DNA of 14,494 nt from JAAYYM01 sp964483155 (GCA_964483155.1 CAZAAC010000054.1:1-14494); one strand, 5' to 3'; shown: positions 7,321-13,819, counted from the stretch's first letter. The notes: a model not told the origin generated them from the sequence alone. Numbers and translations are program-made.

Positions 7321-7471
7321 GCAGCATCCACTTTAGCAACTTAAAAAATGTACTTGGTCATTGTAGTACCAATATTGATTGAAATAAATAATGAAAAAAA
7401 GCACCTTATAAGAATATCGTGCGCTCCATTTTCTAATAAAAAAAATAATATATGGATTTTTTATTTTACTT

Positions 7472-7495
7472 ATGTTGCCATACATGTGGCAACAT
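7472..7495. promoter_or_regulatory. Near-palindromic operator upstream of the WYL regulator
   Basis: ATGTTGCCA (7472-7480) and TGGCAACAT (7487-7495) are perfect 9-bp arms around six bases. They occupy the -35 to spacer region of the adjacent promoter. In RNA the same repeat followed by TTTTTA could act as a weak terminator for the upstream operon. Autoregulation by the WYL protein is inferred. Confidence 0.5.
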
Positions 7496-7500
7496 TTTTA

Positions 7501-7509
7501 TGATATAAT
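7501..7509 (+). promoter_or_regulatory. Extended -10 promoter of the WYL operon
   Basis: TGA followed by a consensus TATAAT (7504-7509) gives an extended -10. The hexamer 17 bases upstream (TACATG) is a poor -35; TTGCCA at 7475-7480 is too far away (23 bases). Transcription would start near 7516, leaving a very short leader that includes the GGTGA ribosome binding site. Confidence 0.5.
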
Positions 7510-7526
7510 CAAATTGGTGATGAAGA

Positions 7527-8228
7527 TTGAAACTACAAAGACTTCTAATGATATTATTTTATTTTAAAATACATACGACTGCAACCATAGCTGAGCTTTC
7601 AAAATACTTGGAAGTATCTAGGCGAACAGTTTGCAGAGATATTGAAATGCTTCGCACTTCTGGGGTTGACATCTTGAGCAGTGTGGGGAAAACTGGAGGG
7701 TATAAGCTTTCGGAGGATTTCTCATTTGACAAAATTATTTTTAATGAGTGCGAGTTAAGCTCCATGCTTTTGAGTACGAAATTTCTTAAACAGTTTAGCA
7801 ATACAGAATTTGCAAAGGAAGCTGACGCCCTGAACAGTAAAATCGAGAAATTATTAAACAAAGACAGTCAATCTGCCTCAAAAGTTAGTGGATTTTTACT
7901 AATAGATACGGAACCTGAGCTTCAGCAAAATAGTATTAATGATATCTTGCGTTGTGTTGAAAATGCTTATGATAATAAGCTGCTTTTATATATCGATTAT
8001 AAAAGCCCATTTTGCAATAAGCTCTCAACAGCAAATCAAGTTGCACCATATGGATTGATAAATAAGTCGGGTTTTTGGTATGTTGTTGGTTTTTGTTATG
8101 AACACAAAGTATATAGAACATTTAATGTATCATTTATTAGCAATATTTGCATAACAAAGGAACCATTTAATGAAGATAAAGGTTTTAACTTAGACAATTT
8201 TTGGGAGTCACAAAGAAATAAAAAGTAG
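7527..8228 (+). CDS. HTH-WYL transcriptional regulator, short form
   Basis: A 233-residue DNA-binding regulator beginning at TTG 7527; GGTGA at 7516-7520 sits 6 bases upstream, and the N-terminus Met-Lys-Leu-Gln-Arg-Leu-Leu matches the family start. Residues 1-60 form the HTH_11-type winged helix (Thr-Ile-Ala-Glu-Leu-Ser-Lys-Tyr-Leu-Glu-Val-Ser-Arg-Arg-Thr-Val). Residues about 145-215 form the WYL ligand-sensing domain, including Phe-Trp-Tyr-Val-Val-Gly-Phe and an Arg-Thr-Phe-Asn-Val segment. The protein stops soon after the WYL domain, whereas typical YafY-like members reach about 300 residues with a C-terminal extension. It may be a natural short form. It heads a three-gene run with the four-cysteine protein and the HEAT-like protein. 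WYL domains often sense nucleic acid or nucleotide ligands, but none can be assigned here. Confidence 0.88.
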   Translation: MKLQRLLMILFYFKIHTTATIAELSKYLEVSRRTVCRDIEMLRTSGVDILSSVGKTGGYKLSEDFSFDKIIFNECELSSMLLSTKFLKQFSNTEFAKEADALNSKIEKLLNKDSQSASKVSGFLLIDTEPELQQNSINDILRCVENAYDNKLLLYIDYKSPFCNKLSTANQVAPYGLINKSGFWYVVGFCYEHKVYRTFNVSFISNICITKEPFNEDKGFNLDNFWESQRNKK

Positions 8229-8242
8229 AGGAGGTGACAAAT

Positions 8243-8398
8243 ATGGATATCAAGTATATTTCCAAAGGTGAGGAAGGCAAAAGCTGTACAGACTGCAAAC
8301 ATTTTGAAAGAGACAATACTATGCAAGGAATGGGTAAATGTTTTGGCAAAGAAGTGTTAGCTGAAGGAAGTTGTAATTTTTTTGAAGCAAAGGAATAG
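8243..8398 (+). CDS. 51-residue four-cysteine protein, probable zinc ribbon
   Basis: A short gene with a very strong AGGAGGTGA site just upstream, 14 bases after the WYL stop. The product has Cys15-x2-Cys18, then Cys33 and Cys44, in the pattern Cys-Thr-Asp-Cys-Lys-His-Phe, Gly-Lys-Cys-Phe-Gly, Gly-Ser-Cys-Asn-Phe-Phe. Four regularly placed cysteines among Gly and Phe residues suggest a small metal-binding knuckle (zinc or iron) in the cytosol. There is no signal peptide. I do not know a named family for it. The ribosome binding site, tight spacing and cysteine layout make it a real gene; its cotranscription with a WYL regulator suggests a shared pathway. Confidence 0.8.
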   Translation: MDIKYISKGEEGKSCTDCKHFERDNTMQGMGKCFGKEVLAEGSCNFFEAKE

Positions 8399-8399
8399 T

Positions 8400-8412
8400 A
8401 TAAGCTGCTTAT
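8400..8412. repeat. Short palindrome between the four-cysteine and HEAT-like genes
   Basis: ATAAGC and GCTTAT flank a single T, a 13-bp dyad directly after the upstream stop. It may be an RNA processing hairpin or protein site. It has no T-tract and could be chance. Confidence 0.25.
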
Positions 8413-8471
8413 CAGAAAGAGTCTAAATGGGTGAGTAATATGAAAAAGATGAAAAAAGATGAGGTGGATAT

Positions 8472-9095
8472 ATGTCTGTGTTGCATAAAATAGCTTATTT
8501 GCAAGGTGTTATGAATGAGACTCCAAATCAGATACTTGCAAAGGAGTTGGCGGAAACGGAAAATCTGGCAGGGATAAAGGAAATAGCCTCAAATCTATTT
8601 GACAAGGATAAAAACATTCAAAGTGACTGTCTGAAGGTATTGTATGAAGTCGGATATATTAAACCAGAGCTCATAAGTGGATATGCGGGCGAGTTTCTCA
8701 GATTGCTTAAAAGCAGGAACAACAGGCTAGTATGGGGAGCCATGATTGCACTTGCTGTAATTGCTCCGATCAAGGCGGAGGAACTGTACCATAATCTTGA
8801 TGCTATATATTTAGCTATTGAAGAAGGCTCCGTAATTACAATTGATAATGGTATAAAAGTTCTTGCAATCATTGCTTCGAGGAATGAAGAATATAATAAA
8901 GTTATTTTCCCTTATCTTATCAATCACCTCAGAAGCTGCCGCCCAAAGGAAGTATGCCAGCATTCAGAGAGTATATTCACTGCTGTGAACTTACAGAATA
9001 AAGATGCGTTTCTGGAGGTACTGAATGAAAGAGAAATATCTCTTACAAATGTTCAATTAGCAAGAGTGAAAAAGCTGTATAGGCGGATTAGATAG
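8472..9095 (+). CDS. HEAT-repeat-like helical protein
   Basis: A 207-residue all-helical soluble protein. GAGGTGG at 8461-8467 precedes the ATG. Consecutive roughly 35-residue helical pairs are visible, for example around Asp-Lys-Asn-Ile-Gln-Ser-Asp-Cys-Leu-Lys-Val-Leu-Tyr-Glu-Val-Gly and Arg-Asn-Asn-Arg-Leu-Val-Trp-Gly-Ala-Met-Ile-Ala-Leu. The pattern of Trp/Ala/Leu with a Pro or Asn at the turn is typical of HEAT or Armadillo scaffolds. Such folds bind proteins or nucleic acids, and some catalyse base excision in the AlkD group; I see no evidence of catalysis here. It is the third gene of the WYL run. Partner and function are unknown. Confidence 0.75.
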   Translation: MSVLHKIAYLQGVMNETPNQILAKELAETENLAGIKEIASNLFDKDKNIQSDCLKVLYEVGYIKPELISGYAGEFLRLLKSRNNRLVWGAMIALAVIAPIKAEELYHNLDAIYLAIEEGSVITIDNGIKVLAIIASRNEEYNKVIFPYLINHLRSCRPKEVCQHSESIFTAVNLQNKDAFLEVLNEREISLTNVQLARVKKLYRRIR

Positions 9096-9228
9096 TAAAA
9101 CAGTAAATTGTCCAGAAGAGAATAAAAGGCGATTGTGGATGTATTGATTCAAGTTAGGATAGTTGACTAAGGCTGGAGAGGCAATTTGATATTAAGTGAC
9201 AAGTGTGAATATTAAAGAAGGTGAAATA

Positions 9229-9285
9229 GTGAAGATATTTTTGTGTATGCATCCCAAGAACCGTTTATCCTCTGTGCAACTATAA
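9229..9285 (+). CDS. Possible 18-codon leader peptide of the hydrolase gene
   Basis: GTG at 9229 with AAGGTGA at 9218-9224 upstream opens an 18-codon frame (Met-Lys-Ile-Phe-Leu-Cys-Met-His-Pro, ending Ser-Val-Gln-Leu) to TAA 9283-9285. The stop lies at the top of the 5' arm of the hairpin that masks the downstream ribosome binding site. A ribosome moving along it would open that hairpin, the geometry of translational attenuators such as erm leaders. The frame is short and may be chance; no homology is claimed. Confidence 0.3.
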   Translation: MKIFLCMHPKNRLSSVQL

Positions 9286-9304
9286 GGCTAATATTGTACA
9301 GAGG
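9269..9304 (+). promoter_or_regulatory. Hairpin masking the ribosome binding site of the hydrolase
   Basis: CCTCTGTGCAA (9269-9279) pairs with TTGTACAGAGG (9294-9304) with one G-U pair. After a bulged C, TAT (9281-9283) pairs with ATA (9291-9293), closing a 7-base loop. The 3' arm contains the GAGG of the ribosome binding site GAGGAG at 9301-9306. Folding would block initiation at ATG 9317. Confidence 0.55.
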
Positions 9305-9316
9305 AGTGTATGAAAA

Positions 9317-10159
9317 ATGAATAGAATTAATAAACCAATCATTACGAGAGAAACAATCAAAGAAATGGAGGACATGTCATCCTTTATCCATGCCAAGATT
9401 TTTGATGACTTGTTAATTGTTGCACAGAAACAGACGAATTGTTTTGTGCTCAAAACGAGTAAGGGGCTCATAGTAATAGATGCAATTTGGCCAGCAAAGG
9501 AAGCTTTTGAGGCAATTGTAGATGCGATTAAGGATGTTGGGTGGAACCCTAACACAATAAAAAAACTGGTTTTAACGCATGGACATGTTGATCATACAGG
9601 CTGTGGGAGATGGTTTGTTGAAAAATATGGCGTTGCCACATATCTTTCAGAAGTAGATGATATTTTTTGGAGAGAACATCCGACAAAGCCGGATAGACCA
9701 GAAACTTGGAAAGATTACGACATTAATACCTATATTAATAATGGCGACACCATAACGCTGGGCGATAAAGTAATATATGTCTACGGAACACCTGGACATA
9801 CGCCGGGAGGACTTAGTTATATATTTTCGGTAAAAGAAGGCAAGGAATTCCATATGGCAGCATTGTGGGGAGGAACAACGCCACCCTGGACAATGAATGA
9901 AGTGAATCAATATCTTGAATCATTGGATTATTTTAGGAATGAAGCCATATGTAAAAAAGTAGATGTTGCTTTAAGCAATCATATTGCTATTGATAATGGT
10001 ATGGAACGTATTATGTATTCAAGTGCAAGAATGAACTATATGCCAAATATTTATGTTATAGGGCAGGAGGGATTTCTTAATTATTGTAAAGTGTTTCACA
10101 CGCTAAGTTATGAGATGCTAGAAACAATACGAATAAAAAATGAAGACAGAAAATCATAA
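9317..10159 (+). CDS. Metallo-beta-lactamase-fold hydrolase
   Basis: A 280-residue zinc hydrolase of the metallo-beta-lactamase superfamily, apparently cytosolic (no signal peptide). The metal motif His88-x-His90-x-Asp92-His93 sits in Leu-Thr-His-Gly-His-Val-Asp-His-Thr-Gly. The third-site histidine is His161 in Gly-Thr-Pro-Gly-His-Thr-Pro-Gly-Gly, and a late His222 (Ser-Asn-His-Ile-Ala) is a probable further ligand. The stretch Leu-Trp-Gly-Gly-Thr (183-187) occurs where many members carry the bridging Asp, so the site looks closer to the B3-like than the lactonase/RNase Z type. Substrate is unknown; antibiotic hydrolysis should not be assumed. The start is fixed by GAGGAG 10 bases upstream; an ATG at 9310 is out of frame. 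Expression may be limited by the hairpin at 9269-9304. A strong terminator follows. Confidence 0.88.
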   Translation: MNRINKPIITRETIKEMEDMSSFIHAKIFDDLLIVAQKQTNCFVLKTSKGLIVIDAIWPAKEAFEAIVDAIKDVGWNPNTIKKLVLTHGHVDHTGCGRWFVEKYGVATYLSEVDDIFWREHPTKPDRPETWKDYDINTYINNGDTITLGDKVIYVYGTPGHTPGGLSYIFSVKEGKEFHMAALWGGTTPPWTMNEVNQYLESLDYFRNEAICKKVDVALSNHIAIDNGMERIMYSSARMNYMPNIYVIGQEGFLNYCKVFHTLSYEMLETIRIKNEDRKS

Positions 10160-10166
10160 TAGAGTA

Positions 10167-10197
10167 AGGAAGTAGAGAAATCTACTTCCTCTTTTTT
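10167..10197 (+). terminator. Intrinsic terminator after the hydrolase
   Basis: A perfect 10-bp stem, AGGAAGTAGA (10167-10176) with TCTACTTCCT (10181-10190), is capped by a GAAA tetraloop and followed by C and six T residues (10192-10197). It begins 7 bases after the hydrolase stop. Confidence 0.93.
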
Positions 10198-10276
10198 GAC
10201 AAAATAGTACGGATATCATCTTGAACAGTATATTTCAATAATAATGCGAGTGCTATGGAAATAAGGAAAATGATAG

Positions 10277-10305
10277 TTGACAGATTAGAGGAAAAGATTT
10301 ATTAT
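10277..10305 (+). promoter_or_regulatory. Promoter of the TetR-aldo/keto reductase operon
   Basis: Consensus TTGACA at 10277-10282, a 17-base spacer, and TATTAT at 10300-10305. The predicted start point is near 10312, inside the operator. Confidence 0.82.
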
Positions 10306-10309
10306 AAAA

Positions 10310-10327
10310 CTACCAACCAGTTGGTAG
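10310..10327. promoter_or_regulatory. TetR-type operator at the transcription start
   Basis: CTACCAAC and GTTGGTAG are perfect 8-bp arms around CA. The ACCAAC/GTTGGT core is typical of TetR/AcrR operators. Its place on the start point of the regulator's own promoter indicates autorepression and coregulation of the reductase. Confidence 0.82.
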
Positions 10328-10342
10328 GCAAAGGAAATAATT

Positions 10343-10954
10343 ATGGAGGTGACTTTGTTGGGGCAGGGAAATATCACAAAAGAAAGAATTTTGCGGGAGG
10401 CTTTGCATATTTTTGCACAGCATGGGTACGAGGGTGCCCGTATGGATAAAATAGCTTCTGAAGTTGGAATCACTAAGGCTTCACTCTATTTTCATTTTAA
10501 GAGCAAGGAAGAAATATTTTTGGAATTGTTTCAGACTATAGTACAGAAATATGCTGTCAAAATGAAGTCCATTGTAGAAAAAGACAAAACCCTTTCCATT
10601 ATGGAACGCCTGAAGGCAATTTATAGAGAGTATTTGGAATATAACTGGGACAATGTAGAGATGGATTTTTGGAATAGAATATATTACGTAGCCCCAGCCG
10701 AGCTGAGAGAGGAGATTATATTCCAGACCAGTGAGAGCAAAAATGTATTTCTGGGTGACTTGACACAACTTATGGAGGAAGGCGTTATACGTGGAGAACT
10801 TCGTCAAAATAATGCATCTTATATGGCAACCACTTTTTATTATGTACTGACCTGTATTGATCTGTCATCAGGCCTGATGACACAAGAACAGGCTTTGGAA
10901 GACATGGAACACTGTTTTGAGATTATGTGTATTGGAATGAAAGGAGAAATATAA
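10343..10954 (+). CDS. TetR/AcrR-family repressor
   Basis: A 203-residue repressor with the N-terminal TetR helix-turn-helix (Ile-Thr-Lys-Glu-Arg-Ile-Leu-Arg-Glu-Ala-Leu, then Met-Asp-Lys-Ile-Ala-Ser-Glu-Val-Gly-Ile-Thr-Lys-Ala-Ser-Leu-Tyr-Phe-His-Phe). A variable helical ligand-binding C-terminal domain of normal length follows. The start is ambiguous. ATG 10343 has AAGGAA 6 bases upstream, but a much better GGAGGTGA at 10345-10352 points to TTG 10358 (198 residues), so the true start could be either. It is followed by the aldo/keto reductase after 2 bases, and the operator at 10310-10327 is its likely site. An aldehyde, quinone or xenobiotic inducer would fit the partner enzyme but is inferred. 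Confidence 0.9.
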   Translation: MEVTLLGQGNITKERILREALHIFAQHGYEGARMDKIASEVGITKASLYFHFKSKEEIFLELFQTIVQKYAVKMKSIVEKDKTLSIMERLKAIYREYLEYNWDNVEMDFWNRIYYVAPAELREEIIFQTSESKNVFLGDLTQLMEEGVIRGELRQNNASYMATTFYYVLTCIDLSSGLMTQEQALEDMEHCFEIMCIGMKGEI

Positions 10955-10956
10955 TT

Positions 10957-11934
10957 ATGGAACAAAGAATTTTGGGAAAATCAGGAATCAAAGTCAGCCC
11001 TATGGGTCTTGGCTGCTGGGCAATAGGTGGTCAGTTTTACATGGATGGGAAGGTTGACGGGTATGGGGAGACGGATGATAAAACATCTATTGCAGCAATA
11101 CATACTGCGCTTGATTTTGGGATCGATTTTATTGACACCTCAGATGCTTATGGTATCGGACATAGTGAAGAGTTGATTGGAGAAGCACTCGAGGGTCGTC
11201 GCTCTGGGGTCGTCATTGCTACTAAATTTGGATTTCTTGGTAGCGAGTCCACCAAAACCCTTCAGGGAACCAATGTATCTCCTGCTTATATCGAACGAGC
11301 CTGCGAAGCTTCTCTCCGCCGCCTCCAGACAGACTACATCGACTTGTACCAGTTGCATGTGGGGGATATTGCTTTGTCAGAAGTGGAACCTGTAATCTAT
11401 ATTTTGGATAAACTTGTTACTGATGGAAAAATCCGAACCTATGGATGGAGTACAGATTTGACACTTGCCGCAAAAATGTTTGCCAAAGAGCAAAACTGCA
11501 GTGCGATCCAGCACCAATTGAATGTTCTGGAGGGCAACCATGATATCCTTGCATTATGTAAGGATGAAGGTCTGGCTAGTATTAACCGCAGCCCTCTGGC
11601 TATGGGTTTACTAAGCGGGAAATTTAAAAAGGATACACTTCTTACCAAGGAAGATGTACGTGGTGCCGGCCATTCCTGGACCGAGACCATCTTCCGAGAC
11701 GGGAAACCGAATCCGGAGGCCATCGACAAATTAGAAGCAGTCCGTGACATTCTGACTTCAGATGGAAGGACACCAGTACAGGGTTCTCTTGCATGGATTT
11801 GGGCAAAGAGCGACATCACCATCCCAATTCCAGGATTCAAATCCGTGCAGCAGATGGAAGAGAACGTAAAGGCTATGGATTTTGGACCTCTCATGCCGGA
11901 GCAGATGGAAGAAATTGAAAAAATTTTGGGTTAA
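10957..11934 (+). CDS. Aldo/keto reductase
   Basis: A 325-residue NADPH-dependent oxidoreductase of the (alpha/beta)8-barrel AKR superfamily; reduces carbonyls, specific substrate unknown. The expected catalytic tetrad is present: Asp60 (Phe-Ile-Asp-Thr), Tyr65 (Asp-Ala-Tyr-Gly), Lys90 (Ala-Thr-Lys-Phe) and His134 (Tyr-Gln-Leu-His). The C-terminal cofactor-binding signature Ile-Pro-Gly-Phe-Lys-Ser-Val-Gln-Gln-Met-Glu-Glu-Asn is at about 290-302. ATG 10957 is chosen over 10927 because AAGGAGA (10941-10947) precedes it and the family starts Met-x-x-Arg-x-Leu-Gly. It lies 2 bases after the TetR stop. Its central and 3' parts are distinctly more GC-rich (one sampled line about 58%) than the TetR gene (about 32%), suggesting different origins. 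Confidence 0.93.
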   Translation: MEQRILGKSGIKVSPMGLGCWAIGGQFYMDGKVDGYGETDDKTSIAAIHTALDFGIDFIDTSDAYGIGHSEELIGEALEGRRSGVVIATKFGFLGSESTKTLQGTNVSPAYIERACEASLRRLQTDYIDLYQLHVGDIALSEVEPVIYILDKLVTDGKIRTYGWSTDLTLAAKMFAKEQNCSAIQHQLNVLEGNHDILALCKDEGLASINRSPLAMGLLSGKFKKDTLLTKEDVRGAGHSWTETIFRDGKPNPEAIDKLEAVRDILTSDGRTPVQGSLAWIWAKSDITIPIPGFKSVQQMEENVKAMDFGPLMPEQMEEIEKILG

Positions 11935-11940
11935 AGAATA

Positions 11941-11990
11941 ATAGCCGCCTAGATCAGAATCATTTTTTGAACCAATCCGGGCGGCTATAT
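11941..11990. terminator. Probable terminator between the reductase and the MATE gene
   Basis: ATAGCCGCC (11941-11949) and GGCGGCTAT (11980-11988) form a perfect, GC-rich 9-bp stem around a 30-base loop, 6 bases after the reductase stop. The T-run that follows is weak (ATTTATTA), and the opposite strand also has a T-rich exit. It could stop transcripts from both sides of the convergent pair. Confidence 0.6.
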
Positions 11991-12047
11991 TTATTAACTG
12001 GCTATGACTTATTAACGTGTTCTAAAAATGATTTCAGTTCCACTTAA

Positions 12048-12359
12048 TCACCTCATGCTTTCTCTTAATAGTTGCATAATCTCAGTATTGTCAAGTGTTT
12101 TGTAGTCGCCTTCTAAAATGAGAGTGCCGTCTGCAATTCCGTTAAGCATATCCTCTGTAACACCTAAATCACGAATATTCATTGTAAGCCCAAGTGATTT
12201 CATATAATCCTCCATTTTGAGCAAGCCCTCTTCTGCAACTTGCTCATCAGATTTGTTAGAAGGGTCTATATTCCATACGTTAATTGCGTAATGCTCAAAC
12301 TTTGCAAACTTATTCGTGATAAAATTAAAAAATAAATTTGGATAGACTAATAGTACTAA
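12048..12359 (-). pseudogene. C-terminal remnant of an iron-containing alcohol dehydrogenase
   Basis: On the minus strand about 104 codons run open to TGA (12050-12048). The product shows the family C-terminus: Leu-Val-Leu-Leu-Val-Tyr-Pro-Asn-Leu-Phe-Phe-Asn-Phe, then Lys-Phe-Ala-Lys-Phe-Glu-His-Tyr-Ala-Ile-Asn-Val-Trp-Asn-Ile-Asp. After it come Ala-Glu-Glu-Gly, Met-Lys-Ser-Leu-Gly-Leu, Ile-Arg-Asp-Leu-Gly-Val and a final Tyr-Lys-Thr-Leu-Asp-Asn-Thr-Glu-Ile-Met. This matches butanol-dehydrogenase-like proteins (normally about 385-400 residues). The NAD- and iron-binding parts are missing: similarity begins at 12359, where the MATE gene ends in another frame. No start or ribosome binding site is present, so it is a truncated relic. 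It fills nearly all of the 11935-12355 gap together with the terminator; 11991-12047 shows nothing. Confidence 0.85.
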
Positions 12360-13717
12360 AGGGCACGAGACCTTGCTATATCCAATTCCTTATGAAGATG
12401 TAAAGCCATAAATACAGTGATAATGGCAGAGATAACATCAGAGATTGGTTGTACATAAAGAATGCCACTTAACCCCCAAATCAGCGGGAGAATAAGAATG
12501 ATAGGTAAAAAGCATATTCCCTGTCTGCAAGCACCAAGGATAAATCCTTCTTTTGCTTTTCCCAGCACAAGGAAAAGTGATGAATATACAGTATAGAAAC
12601 CAAAAAGCAGGAATGAAAAACCGTTTGCTCTCAATGCTGTTTGACCGATATGGATCATTTCAATATCGTCTTTTGTAAATTGAGAAATGATTGCTGTGGG
12701 GAATAAAACCATTACTAGTCCAAAGATAACACAAAATGTCGTTGACCATGTGATGGAAGTTTTGATGGTTTCATATAAGCGTTCGTATTTTTTTGCCCCA
12801 TAGTTAAATCCAGCGATTGGCTGGAAGCCTTTAATAAAACCAAATACCATCAGACTCCCCATAGCAATAATTTTTGTTACTGCACCCATTCCAGCAATTA
12901 CAGAATCTCCATATTCTTTTGCTTGCATATTGATAAGGGTAATAGAAAGACTGGTCAACAACTGGAATACCAGCGTAGGAATACCTATTTTTAAAATTTC
13001 AGACATAATTTCTTTTGAAAAAAAACATTCTTTAATACTAAAACTGAATATGCTTTTTTTCTTAAGTATATAGCAAAAATATACCAATGTAGAAACAATC
13101 TGTGAAATGGCGGTGGCGATTGCAGCACCAGCGACACCTAAATGGAGTGCATATATAAAAATCGGGTCTAAAAGAATATTCAGTACAGCACCGGCCAACA
13201 TTGCAAACATAGCGGTTTTAGCAGCGCCTTCGCTTGTCACGATATTATTCATGGTTACATTAAATACATTAAAAATTGATGAAATAATATAAATACTTGT
13301 ATAAGTTATGGCATAAGGCATTATACTATCGGTTGCACCCAAAAGTTTCAGAATAGGATTTAAAAAAACGATAGTGCAGATAATGACTACAGTTCCAACA
13401 AAAATACTGCTATATAGAGCAGTACTGGCAACTTTATTTGCCCTCTCTTTTTCACCTTTCCCCAATAATCTGGAAATATAGGATGCAGCACCATTTCCGA
13501 ATAACAGGCCTAATCCTACGACAACCTGCCCAAGCGGAAACGCGACAGAGATTGCGCCCATCTGACTGGTTCCCAGTCCGCCAACAAAATAAGCGTCTAC
13601 TAGATTGTACAAAGCATTGATCATCATACCAATCATGGTAGGGAGTCCAAGCGCTAAAAGCGCTTTCGGTATTGGTGCGCTTTCCAGTAGTTCCATTTTC
13701 TTATTACGTTCATTCAT
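12356..13717 (-). CDS. MATE-family multidrug efflux transporter
   Basis: A 453-residue inner-membrane antiporter with about 12 hydrophobic segments in two homologous halves. It expels cationic drugs or metabolites using a Na+ or H+ gradient. MATE features include the N-terminal Pro-Thr-Met-Ile-Gly-Met-Met-Ile-Asn-Ala-Leu-Tyr-Asn-Leu-Val-Asp-Ala-Tyr-Phe-Val segment, Gly-Asn-Gly-Ala-Ala-Ser-Tyr-Ile-Ser-Arg-Leu-Leu-Gly in the first half, and Gln-Pro-Ile-Ala-Gly-Phe-Asn-Tyr-Gly-Ala in the second. Length is normal. AGGAGA (minus strand, about 13725-13730) is 7 bases before the ATG. It is divergent from a PadR regulator, a common pairing for PadR-controlled efflux. Its last codons run directly into the dehydrogenase relic, so its 3' end lies at an old recombination joint. 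Substrate unknown. Confidence 0.94.
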   Translation of the reverse strand: MNERNKKMELLESAPIPKALLALGLPTMIGMMINALYNLVDAYFVGGLGTSQMGAISVAFPLGQVVVGLGLLFGNGAASYISRLLGKGEKERANKVASTALYSSIFVGTVVIICTIVFLNPILKLLGATDSIMPYAITYTSIYIISSIFNVFNVTMNNIVTSEGAAKTAMFAMLAGAVLNILLDPIFIYALHLGVAGAAIATAISQIVSTLVYFCYILKKKSIFSFSIKECFFSKEIMSEILKIGIPTLVFQLLTSLSITLINMQAKEYGDSVIAGMGAVTKIIAMGSLMVFGFIKGFQPIAGFNYGAKKYERLYETIKTSITWSTTFCVIFGLVMVLFPTAIISQFTKDDIEMIHIGQTALRANGFSFLLFGFYTVYSSLFLVLGKAKEGFILGACRQGICFLPIILILPLIWGLSGILYVQPISDVISAIITVFMALHLHKELDIARSRAL

Positions 13718-13736
13718 GATTAAGTCTCCTTTTCTC

Positions 13737-13765
13737 TTGACACAAAATATAAAACAAAGTACTAT
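13737..13765 (+). promoter_or_regulatory. Promoter of the PadR gene
   Basis: TTGACA 13737-13742, a 17-base spacer, TACTAT 13760-13765; predicted start near 13772. Its -10 box lies within the left operator. TATAAT at 13798-13803 is an alternative -10 but lacks a -35. Confidence 0.65.
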
Positions 13766-13778
13766 AAATTACAGTAAA
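13758..13778. promoter_or_regulatory. Left PadR operator (imperfect)
   Basis: AGTACTATAA (13758-13767), a central A, then TTACAGTA: an imperfect copy of the perfect dyad at 13793-13813, differing in the right arm. It covers the -10 of the PadR promoter. The dyad centres are 35 bp apart. Confidence 0.65.
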
Positions 13779-13790
13779 GCCGCAAAACAC

Positions 13791-13819
13791 ACAGTACTAT
13801 AATTTATAGTACTTGTCAA
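13791..13819 (-). promoter_or_regulatory. Promoter of the MATE gene
   Basis: Read on the minus strand: TTGACA (13819-13814), a 17-base spacer, TACTGT (13796-13791); predicted start near 13784. It faces the PadR promoter, so the two transcripts would share about 13 bases at their 5' ends. Confidence 0.65.
13793..13813. promoter_or_regulatory. Right PadR operator (perfect 21-bp palindrome)
   Basis: AGTACTATAA (13793-13802) and TTATAGTACT (13804-13813) are perfect 10-bp arms around one T. It fills the spacer and part of the -10 of the MATE promoter. PadR proteins are known to bind such dyads with ATAC/GTAT-like or TACT/AGTA-like arms; binding here is inferred. Confidence 0.82.

Noticed and set aside
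7321..7440. Terminator after the flavodoxin-ferredoxin gene
   Set aside because: Only 5-bp repeats (for example TTGGT/ACCAA and GTACT/AGTAC) without T-tracts; the dyad at 7472-7495 is the better candidate.
8440..8490. 16-codon frame just before the HEAT-like gene
   Set aside because: It lacks a clear ribosome binding site, runs out of frame into the HEAT-like gene, and has a lysine-rich, chance-like sequence.
9163..9207. Promoter with TTGACT 9163-9168 or TTGATA 9186-9191 upstream of the hydrolase
   Set aside because: No convincing -10 at 16-18 bases from TTGACT; ATATTA after TTGATA is a poor match. A promoter in this gap is likely but not located.
11439..11894. Open frame of 151 codons on the minus strand within the reductase
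   Set aside because: It is antisense to a gene with a complete catalytic tetrad, has no ribosome binding site, and its composition follows the codon bias of the sense gene.
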